The notes below the pieces were generated by a model. That model saw only the letters and a program-made list of their open reading frames with translations. It was not told the DNA's origin and made no database searches. The position numbers and the translations under genes are program-made. Positions 1 to 6,246 of a DNA stretch of 11,827 nt are shown here, piece after piece (the first letter of the stretch is position 1; every line of letters starts with the position of its first letter). Source of the DNA: Cryomorphaceae bacterium (GTDB lineage: Bacteria > Bacteroidota > Bacteroidia > Flavobacteriales > BACL11); NCBI GenBank assembly GCA_014384505.1, contig JACNFT010000048.1, forward strand, positions 14,665 to 26,491, in the 5' to 3' direction.

Positions 1-777
1 TATCGGATTTGTATTCACTTTTGATAATCGGACGGCAAATTTAGTAAAATTTTTGACAAGCAAATCATAAATCAAATCCTTTGTAAATTGCTCACTTTCA
101 TAATGCCCAATGTCTGCAATAACAATCTTATTTTCAGCATCAAAAAACTCATGATATTTAAAATCAGCTGTAATAAATACATCCGCTTTTGCAGCCTTTG
201 CATTGTTTAGCAGAAAACTTCCACTGCCTCCACATACAGCTATTCTTTGTATTTTTTCTTTAATAATAAGTGTATGTCTAATGCATTTGGTTTGCATCTT
301 GGCTTTTAAGCTCTCCAAAAATACTTCTGTATTTACAGGTGTTTTTAGTTCGCCAATAATTCCTGACCCTACTAAATCTGAATTTACTTCTTGTTTTGGT
401 GCTAACACTTTGCAATTTATCAGTCCTAATTTTTCTGCAATTTTAGCATTCACTCCATTGTGTACATTATCCAAGTTGGTATGGATAGCATAAATAGCAA
501 TATTATTTTTTATTGCTTTTATTACTGTACGCTCAATATAATTACTGCCATTTAGCTTTTTAAGTCCGCTAAAAATAATTGGATGATGAGCAATTACTAA
601 ATTACATCCTGTTGCTATTGCCTCATCAATTACTGCTTCCGTACAATCTAAAGTAATAAGCGCACCTTTAACTTCCGACTTAGCATCCCCAACAATTAAA
701 CCGCAATTATCATAGTTTTCTTGATACTCGAGTGGAGCAATATTTTCTAAAAAATTAGTTACTTGTTTTATTTTCAT
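1..777 (-). CDS. Nif3-like dinuclear metal centre protein, 3' end cut by window
   Basis: Reading the minus strand from the ATG at 777 gives 259 codons without a stop to the window edge. The protein matches the Nif3/YbgI family (also annotated GTP cyclohydrolase 1 type 2 homologue), a toroidal hexamer with a two-metal site per subunit; its cellular role is poorly defined. Visible motifs: YDNCGLIVG (residues 22-30), AHHP (63-66, metal-binding histidines), IHTNLDNVHNGVN (98-110), VCGGSG (181-186), ADFKYHEFFD (204-213) and the C-terminal metal motif IADIGHYESE (220-229). The last visible residues (VNTNPI) are close to the usual C-terminus, so little is missing. The protein is the short form: the regulatory PII-like insert found in roughly 365-residue Bacteroidota members is absent between residues 130 and 165. 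The start is fixed by the family's usual MKI-type N-terminus. It is divergent from lpxK. Family assignment is firm, biochemical role unknown. Confidence 0.93.
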   Translation of the reverse strand, partial: MKIKQVTNFLENIAPLEYQENYDNCGLIVGDAKSEVKGALITLDCTEAVIDEAIATGCNLVIAHHPIIFSGLKKLNGSNYIERTVIKAIKNNIAIYAIHTNLDNVHNGVNAKIAEKLGLINCKVLAPKQEVNSDLVGSGIIGELKTPVNTEVFLESLKAKMQTKCIRHTLIIKEKIQRIAVCGGSGSFLLNNAKAAKADVFITADFKYHEFFDAENKIVIADIGHYESEQFTKDLIYDLLVKNFTKFAVRLSKVNTNPI

Positions 778-781
778 TTTT

Positions 782-811
782 CAAAAATACAAAACAAAGT
801 CTATTCCTCAA
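782..811 (-). promoter_or_regulatory. Promoter of the Nif3-family gene (Bacteroidota type)
   Basis: On the minus strand TATTTTTG (789 to 782) fits the Bacteroidota -7 consensus TAnnTTTG, and a TTG at 811 to 809 lies 19 bases upstream, the expected spacing for the -33 element. Only four bases separate the -7 element from the ATG at 777, so the transcript would start at or within a few bases of the start codon. A second -7-like match (TAGATTTG, 831 to 824) lies further upstream and may be chance. Consensus match is seen; activity is inferred. Confidence 0.6.
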
Positions 812-836
812 TTTCTAGTATCTCAAATCTAAACCT

Positions 837-844
837 TATCTTTG
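837..844 (+). promoter_or_regulatory. -7 promoter element of the lpxK operon
   Basis: TATCTTTG fits the Bacteroidota -7 consensus TAnnTTTG and ends four bases before the lpxK ATG at 849. No convincing TTG -33 element is found about 19 bases upstream. The same octamer recurs before ung. If used, the message would be leaderless or almost so. It would drive lpxK and probably the four genes that follow. Confidence 0.55.
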
Positions 845-848
845 CCCT

Positions 849-1877
849 ATGCGATATTTACTTTTCCCATTATCCTTCATTTACGGCAGCATTACAGCTA
901 TGCGTAATTTGTTATTCGACTATGGAATTTTTAAATCTCAAAGCTACACTATTCCTATTATCTGTATTGGTAATTTATCAGTAGGAGGCACAGGGAAAAC
1001 ACCACATACTCAATACCTTTTAGATTTATTAAAGAATAACTATAAGGTTGCTGTACTAAGCAGAGGGTATGGACGTAAAAACTCCAACTTACAATTTGTT
1101 GAAACTACAAGTAATGCTTTTGAAGTAGGTGACGAACCTTTACAGCTAAAACAAAATAATCCCGAATGCTTAGTTGTTGTAGAAAAAAACAGAAATAAGG
1201 GTGTAAAAAAAATCCTAAAAGATTTTCCTGAAACTGAAGTTATCCTTTTGGATGATGGCTATCAGCATAGATGGATAAATGCAGGATTTAATATCCTAAT
1301 TACCCCCTTCTCATCTCCTTATTACAAGGACTACCTTATGCCAGTTGGTAAATTAAGAGAAAGTAATAAAGGAGTTTCAAGAGCAAATGCTGTAATATTT
1401 AGTAAAAGTCCTGAAAACACCAATCCTACTTTGAAGAAAGGAATGTTAGAGAGATTACATCTATTTGCACATCAAGAAGCTTATTTTTCAGGAATTGAAT
1501 ATCATAAATTCAAATGCATAAGCAATAATACTGAACTAGAGGAAAACAACCCCTACAGCATCACCTTAGTTAGTGGTATTGCAAATACAAACCCTCTTAT
1601 TAAATATCTTGAAGAAAAAGGGCACAGTATTAATCATTTGAAGTATTCTGACCATCACAATTACATCAGTAATGACATTGAAACTATCTTAGCAGAATAC
1701 AATGCTGATAAAAGCATAAAAAAACTTATCTTAACCACCGAAAAAGACGCTACAAAACTAAAGCAATTTTTACCACACTTTAAGGATGTTAATTTTTATT
1801 ATATCCCTATTGAAATAAAAATTGAACAGTCAGAAAAATTTAAAAACCAGATACTTGATTATGTTGCAAAAAATTAA
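849..1877 (+). CDS. lpxK: Tetraacyldisaccharide 4'-kinase LpxK
   Basis: LpxK phosphorylates the 4' position of the tetraacyldisaccharide-1-phosphate precursor to give lipid IVA, a late inner-membrane step of lipid A synthesis. The 342-residue protein has the usual family length. Visible motifs: a hydrophobic N-terminal membrane-associated helix (residues 1-25, RYLLFPLSFIYG), the P-loop GNLSVGGTGKTP (41-52), SRGYGRK (71-77), GDEP (94-97), LDDGYQHR (134-141), the LMPVGKLRES stretch (163-172) and a late TTEKDATKL segment. The start at 849 is supported because the N-terminal residues match the family from the first codon; the next ATG (900) would remove the membrane helix. First gene of the probable operon; its end overlaps the nucleoside phosphorylase gene by 17 nt. 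Identification is firm. Confidence 0.97.
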   Translation: MRYLLFPLSFIYGSITAMRNLLFDYGIFKSQSYTIPIICIGNLSVGGTGKTPHTQYLLDLLKNNYKVAVLSRGYGRKNSNLQFVETTSNAFEVGDEPLQLKQNNPECLVVVEKNRNKGVKKILKDFPETEVILLDDGYQHRWINAGFNILITPFSSPYYKDYLMPVGKLRESNKGVSRANAVIFSKSPENTNPTLKKGMLERLHLFAHQEAYFSGIEYHKFKCISNNTELEENNPYSITLVSGIANTNPLIKYLEEKGHSINHLKYSDHHNYISNDIETILAEYNADKSIKKLILTTEKDATKLKQFLPHFKDVNFYYIPIEIKIEQSEKFKNQILDYVAKN

Positions 1878-2670
1878 AGAATCAGCAGAATTCTTAGAAA
1901 AGAAAACAAACTACAATCCTCAAGTAGGCATAATACTAGGGACAGGACTTGGTGGTTTAGTGAATGAAATTGAAATTGAACATTCCATTTCTTATGAAGA
2001 CATTCCTAACTTTCCGCTCTCAACAGTTGAAGGACATTCAGGTCGATTGATTTTTGGAAACTTGGGGGGGAAACAAGTAGTTGCTATGCAAGGTCGCTTT
2101 CATTTTTATGAAGGATATACTATGGAAAAAGTTACTTTTCCTGTACGGGTAATGAAATTACTTGGAATCAAAAACCTAATTGTTTCTAATGCAAGTGGCG
2201 GAGTAAATCCTAGCTATGAAGTAGGTGATTTAATGATATTAAGTGATCACATTAACTTAATTCCAAATCCTTTAATTGGACAAAATATTGCAGAGCTAGG
2301 CCCAAGGTTTCCTGACATGAGTGAAACCTATTGCCCTACCCTTATCGCAAAAGCTGAAACAATAGCAAAAGCTAATAATATTCCTGTTCAAAAAGGAGTT
2401 TATATTGCCTTAACAGGACCTACTTTGGAGACTCCTGCCGAATATAAATACATGCGAATTATTGGTGGAGATACAGTTGGAATGTCCACCGCACCAGAAG
2501 TAATTGTAGCAAGACATATGGATATTCCTTGTTTTGCTATGTCAGTAATTACTGACCTTGGGGTACCTGGAAAAATAAAAAAGGTAACCCATGAAGAAAT
2601 ACAAAAAGTATCAGAAGTAGCAGAACCAAAACTAACACTAATCATTAAAGAACTCATAGCCTCAATATAA
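1861..2670 (+). CDS. Purine nucleoside phosphorylase, trimeric type (PNP-I family)
   Basis: Reversibly cleaves purine (deoxy)ribonucleosides with phosphate to base and (deoxy)ribose-1-phosphate, in cytoplasmic purine salvage. The 269 residues match the trimeric class in length and motifs: GIILGTGLGGL (23-33, phosphate loop), GHSGRL (58-63), MQGRFHFYEGY (76-86), VSNASGGVN (108-116), LTGPTLETPAEY (184-195, containing the active-site Glu), MSTAPEVIVARH (208-219) and SVITDLG (228-234). The chosen ATG at 1861 gives the family N-terminus; an in-frame ATG at 1822 would add 13 residues buried in lpxK. Overlaps lpxK by 17 nt and shares its last base with the next ATG, so translational coupling is likely. 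Position 232, aligned with human Asn243, is Asp, which may broaden substrate choice (inference). A seven-G run at 2064-2070 is in frame. Confidence 0.95.
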   Translation: MLQKIKESAEFLEKKTNYNPQVGIILGTGLGGLVNEIEIEHSISYEDIPNFPLSTVEGHSGRLIFGNLGGKQVVAMQGRFHFYEGYTMEKVTFPVRVMKLLGIKNLIVSNASGGVNPSYEVGDLMILSDHINLIPNPLIGQNIAELGPRFPDMSETYCPTLIAKAETIAKANNIPVQKGVYIALTGPTLETPAEYKYMRIIGGDTVGMSTAPEVIVARHMDIPCFAMSVITDLGVPGKIKKVTHEEIQKVSEVAEPKLTLIIKELIASI

Positions 2671-4007
2671 TGAAAAAAATTATCCTATTATTAAGCATCT
2701 CACTTCTTACTATAAGTAGTAATGCACAACAAACTGCTAATCTTTTATTCCACTGGCAGGACACAAGCCTTGTCGGTTCTTGGGCATACGACAATACATA
2801 TAACGAATGCTGGGGGATGGTTGTAAATGACAGAGAAATTGCAATTATTGGTTCAACTGCAGGAACACACTTTTTTGATGTTACTGACCCAGCAAATAGT
2901 TCAGCAGTTGCATTTGTTGCTGGAGCATATATTGGAGGAGGGGTTATCCATAGAGATTATCATGATTTTGATGGATACCTATATGTAGTGTGTGATGAGG
3001 GAAGTTCATCCACTTTACAGATTATTGATGTCTCTAACTTACCAAATTCGGTAAATACAGTTTACGATTCTAATCAACTGTTTACAAAATCTCATAATAT
3101 CTTTATTGATACAGCAACCGCAAAATTATATGCTTGCGCTTCTAACTCCGCAATGGATATATATAGTTTAGCTAATCCTACAAATCCTACTTTCATTTAC
3201 TCATACAATGATGTTGGGCATGTTCATGATGCCTATGTTCGTAATGACACGGCATATTTAAATTGTGGTCCTGATGGATTTAGAGTCGTAGATTTCCACT
3301 ACTTAGACTTGCTAGGAGGCGTGGCTGTTGAATTAGCTTCATTAACATCTTATCCAGATGCTGGCTATAATCATTCAGGTTGGTTAAATGATGATGGAAC
3401 ACTATATATTATGCAAGATGAAAACCATGGTTATGATGTGAAAATACTAGATGTTGCTGACCTAAATAATATTTCAGTTTTAGCTACTTTTAATTCGGGA
3501 GTTGATCCGCAATCAATGGCACATAATGGAATTATAAAAGGCGATTTAGCCTATATTCCATACTACCATGACGGCCTAAGAGTATTTGATATTTCTGACC
3601 CAAGTAATCCTGTTCAAACTTGGGAATATGATACTTATGCTCCTAATAGCCATGCCTCCTACAAAGGAGCTTGGGGTGTTTATCCTTATTTACCTTCAGG
3701 GAATATTATTGTTTCAGATATGCAAACTGGACTTTATCTGTTTGAGTGCGAAACTCCAACAGCAATAATTGAAAATAAATTAACTCATAACCTTTTTCCA
3801 AATCCAGTAGCAACTCAGTTTACAATTCAAAACTCGAATGCTGAAAAATTTACTTTATACAATAGTTTAGGAGCTAAAGTACTCGAACAAGAAATCCACA
3901 AAAATCAGAATACAATTTACAGAGAAAATCTAAGAAATGGTCTGTACTTTTACACGCTTAATAAAAAAGGAAAGACAGTAGAATCAGGAAAAGTAATATT
4001 TGAATAA
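2670..4007 (+). CDS. T9SS-exported choice-of-anchor B / LVIVD-repeat beta-propeller protein
   Basis: A 445-residue secreted protein of unknown function. Residues 1-19 form a signal peptide (MKK, hydrophobic run, cleavage near SNA-QQ). Residues about 25-360 hold repeated blade-like segments ending in LVIVD-type strands: HFFDVTDPAN (67-76), LQIIDVSNLPN (116-126), VKILDVADLNN (257-267), LRVFDISDPSNP (303-314). This resembles the Bacteroidota 'choice-of-anchor B' family. Histidine motifs (SHN 141-143, VHD 185-187, NHS 234-236, AHN 284-286, SHA 327-329) recur near blade starts. Residues about 370-445 are a T9SS type A sorting domain: LFPNP at 375-379, then LYNSLGAKV, GLYFYTL and terminal GKVIFE. 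The protein should therefore cross the outer membrane and be surface-attached or released. It starts on the last base of the preceding stop and overlaps gatB by one base (ATGA-type junctions), so it is co-translated with core genes. Domain reading is good; function is not known. Confidence 0.88.
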   Translation: MKKIILLLSISLLTISSNAQQTANLLFHWQDTSLVGSWAYDNTYNECWGMVVNDREIAIIGSTAGTHFFDVTDPANSSAVAFVAGAYIGGGVIHRDYHDFDGYLYVVCDEGSSSTLQIIDVSNLPNSVNTVYDSNQLFTKSHNIFIDTATAKLYACASNSAMDIYSLANPTNPTFIYSYNDVGHVHDAYVRNDTAYLNCGPDGFRVVDFHYLDLLGGVAVELASLTSYPDAGYNHSGWLNDDGTLYIMQDENHGYDVKILDVADLNNISVLATFNSGVDPQSMAHNGIIKGDLAYIPYYHDGLRVFDISDPSNPVQTWEYDTYAPNSHASYKGAWGVYPYLPSGNIIVSDMQTGLYLFECETPTAIIENKLTHNLFPNPVATQFTIQNSNAEKFTLYNSLGAKVLEQEIHKNQNTIYRENLRNGLYFYTLNKKGKTVESGKVIFE

Positions 4008-5455
4008 TGAGTTTAAGAGATAAATATGAAGTTGTAATTGGACTAGAAGTTCACGCTCAATTACTAACTAAAACAAAGGCCTATTCTTCTGATGAAAGTA
4101 TTTATGGGGAAGCTCCCAATACTAAAACATCAGTTATTTCATTAGGACACCCAGGTACACTACCCAGAAGCAATGCAAAAGTCATTGAATATGCTGTAAA
4201 GTTGGGAATAGCTGTAGGAGCTGATATCAGAGAAAGAAATGAGTATGCACGTAAAAATTACTTTTATGCTGATTTACCAAAAGGATATCAAATCACACAA
4301 GACACAACCCCTATTTGTAATGGAGGTACAATACAAATTAAAGATGCTGAGGGAAAACCTAAAAAGATAAAAATCACAAGAATTCATATGGAAGAGGATG
4401 CTGGAAAATCAATTCATGATTTAGACCCGTTCCATACTTTAATTGATTTAAACAGAGCAGGAGTCCCTCTAATTGAGGTTGTTTCAGAACCAGATGTTCG
4501 CTCCTCTGATGAGGCTTATCAGTACATAAATGAAGTGCGAAAATTGGTGCGCTATTTAGATATCTGTGATGGAAATATGGAAGAAGGATCTTTAAGATGT
4601 GATGCTAATATTTCAGTAATGCTGAAAGGGGCTAGTGAATTTGGAACTAAAGTAGAAGTCAAAAATATGAATTCTACTAGAAATGTAAAGCGAGCTATTG
4701 AGTTTGAAATAGATAGACAAATAGCTTTAGTAGAAGAAGGTAAAGAAGTGAGTCATGAAACAAGAAGTTTTAATGCAGCTAATAACTCTACTATTTCAAT
4801 GCGACACAAGGAAGAAGCAAATGATTACCGCTACTTTCCTGAACCAGACCTACAGGCAGTAATTGTTACTCAAGAATATATTGAAAAAGTAAAAAATAGT
4901 TTACCTCCCCTACCAAGCGAACTTTTCCAAAAGTTCACTACTGAATTTGGTTTGTCAGATTATGATGCAAATATTCTTACAGATGAAAAAGGAATTGCAC
5001 TATACTACAATGAATTATGTGGTTCAACCAAAAACTATAAGTCAGCTGCTAATTTTGTGAACGGAAGTGTAAAGTCTTACCTAAATGAAAAAGCAATTAG
5101 CATTGCCGAATTCTGTATAAAACCTAAAAGATTAGCAAGCCTCATTACTATTGTTGATCAAGGCAAAGTGAGTAATACAGTAGCTACATCAAAAGTGTTT
5201 CCTGCAATGCTTGTTTGTAATGATACAGCTGATAAAATAGCAACTGACAATAACTGGATTCAAGAAAGTGACAGTGATGCTTTAGAAGATTATATTAAAC
5301 TCGCAATAGCAAAATACCCAGAAAAGGCAAAAGACTATAAAGAAGGTAAAAAAGGACTAATTGGTTTATTCATGGGGGAAGTAATGAAGCTTTCGAAAGG
5401 ACAAGCTGATCCAAAATTAGCTAACCAGTTACTAAGGAATCAACTAGAAAAATAA
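4007..5455 (+). CDS. gatB: Asp-tRNA(Asn)/Glu-tRNA(Gln) amidotransferase subunit B
   Basis: GatB is the kinase/transamidase subunit of the GatCAB complex, which converts Glu-tRNA(Gln) and/or Asp-tRNA(Asn) to the amidated form using ammonia supplied by GatA. The 482 residues match the family length. Motifs: IGLEVHAQL (11-19), RKNYFYADLPKGYQI (82-96), HMEEDAGKS (127-135), IDLNRAGVPLIEVVSEPD (146-163), MEEGSLRCDANIS (191-203) and DYRYFPEPDL (273-282) in the catalytic cradle. The helical and C-terminal YqeY-like tRNA-binding domains end with FMGEVMKLSKGQADPKLANQLL (455-476). No gatA or gatC lies in the window. The ATG shares a base with the stop of the propeller gene. Its presence implies that this organism makes at least one of Gln-tRNA or Asn-tRNA by transamidation. 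Firm identification. Confidence 0.97.
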   Translation: MSLRDKYEVVIGLEVHAQLLTKTKAYSSDESIYGEAPNTKTSVISLGHPGTLPRSNAKVIEYAVKLGIAVGADIRERNEYARKNYFYADLPKGYQITQDTTPICNGGTIQIKDAEGKPKKIKITRIHMEEDAGKSIHDLDPFHTLIDLNRAGVPLIEVVSEPDVRSSDEAYQYINEVRKLVRYLDICDGNMEEGSLRCDANISVMLKGASEFGTKVEVKNMNSTRNVKRAIEFEIDRQIALVEEGKEVSHETRSFNAANNSTISMRHKEEANDYRYFPEPDLQAVIVTQEYIEKVKNSLPPLPSELFQKFTTEFGLSDYDANILTDEKGIALYYNELCGSTKNYKSAANFVNGSVKSYLNEKAISIAEFCIKPKRLASLITIVDQGKVSNTVATSKVFPAMLVCNDTADKIATDNNWIQESDSDALEDYIKLAIAKYPEKAKDYKEGKKGLIGLFMGEVMKLSKGQADPKLANQLLRNQLEK

Positions 5456-5457
5456 TT

Positions 5458-6198
5458 TTGACAAAAGACAAAATATATTTCGCATCCGACTTCCATTTAG
5501 GAACTCCTAATAGGGTAGAAAGCCATAAAAGAGAAAAGCAGATTGTCAAATGGCTTACTGAAATTGAAAAAGACGCAAAAGCAATTTATTTAGTAGGCGA
5601 TATTTTTGATTTCTGGTTTGAATACAATAAAGTAGTTCCTAAAGGATTTGTTCGTTTATTAGGAAAAATTGCCAACATAACAGATAATGGAACACCAGTA
5701 CATTTATTTGTAGGCAATCATGATTTATGGATGAGAGATTATCTAGAAACTGAAATAGGCGTAAGCATACATCACGAAAACATCATTATTCAACAAGAAA
5801 ATAAAAAGATACTTATAGGACATGGGGATGGATTAGGAGATGGAGACTATTTATATAAAATTCTTAGAAAAATATTTACTTCAAAAATCTGTCAATGGAT
5901 ATTTGCTCGTTTTCATCCTAACTTTGCATTTACTTTAGCACATACTTGGAGTAAGAGTAGTCGTAAAAGTGGTGATGAAGCTAAGTTTAGGAGTAAGGAA
6001 AAAGAAATTCTTTTTGGCTATTGTCAAGAACAACAAAAAATTAATCCTGTAGATTATTATGTGTTCGGACATAGACACTTACCCCTTGAACTTAAGATTG
6101 ATAAAAAAGCTACTTATATAAATCTTGGGGAGTGGATAAGCCAAAAAACTTATGGGGTCCTAGAAAAGGGAATATTAAAATTAGAAACCTACAAATAA
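5458..6198 (+). CDS. lpxH: UDP-2,3-diacylglucosamine diphosphatase LpxH (TTG start)
   Basis: LpxH is a peripheral inner-membrane calcineurin-like phosphoesterase that cleaves UDP-2,3-diacylglucosamine to lipid X and UMP, the fourth lipid A step. The 246 residues carry all expected metal motifs: ASDFHLG (9-15, D11 and H13), VGDIFDFW (46-53, D48), GNHDLW (86-91), GHGDGLGDGD (121-130) and FGHRHLPLE (203-211). The stretch at 132-170 (KILRKIF, WIFARFHP) is the cap/insertion region that binds lipid. No ATG occurs before the GNHD motif, so translation must begin at a non-ATG codon; TTG at 5458 fits the family N-terminus and lies two bases after the gatB stop. The preceding ATT at 5455 is a less likely alternative. 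Last gene of the operon, followed by a terminator hairpin. Confidence 0.94.
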   Translation: MTKDKIYFASDFHLGTPNRVESHKREKQIVKWLTEIEKDAKAIYLVGDIFDFWFEYNKVVPKGFVRLLGKIANITDNGTPVHLFVGNHDLWMRDYLETEIGVSIHHENIIIQQENKKILIGHGDGLGDGDYLYKILRKIFTSKICQWIFARFHPNFAFTLAHTWSKSSRKSGDEAKFRSKEKEILFGYCQEQQKINPVDYYVFGHRHLPLELKIDKKATYINLGEWISQKTYGVLEKGILKLETYK

Positions 6199-6200
6199 TA

Positions 6201-6232
6201 AAAAAGCCATCATTTCTGATGGCTTTCTTTTT
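6201..6232. terminator. Bidirectional rho-independent terminator
   Basis: AAAGCCATCA (6203-6212) pairs with TGATGGCTTT (6217-6226) around a four-base TTTC loop, a perfect 10-bp stem. On the plus strand a T-rich run follows (CTTTTT), just after lpxH. On the minus strand the same stem is followed by TTTTTTATT, about 20 bases after the metalloprotease stop at 6247. It can therefore end both converging transcripts. Confidence 0.88.
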
Positions 6233-6246
6233 ATATTTATTTTTTA

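Noticed and set aside
203..493. Plus-strand 96-codon open frame
   Set aside because: It is antisense to the Nif3-family gene, which has strong family motifs over the same bases.
824..831. Second minus-strand -7-like match (TAGATTTG)
   Set aside because: Short degenerate motif in AT-rich DNA; the nearer element has a correctly spaced TTG and is preferred.
2400..2657. Minus-strand 85-codon open frame
   Set aside because: It lies opposite the purine phosphorylase active-site region and has no features of its own.
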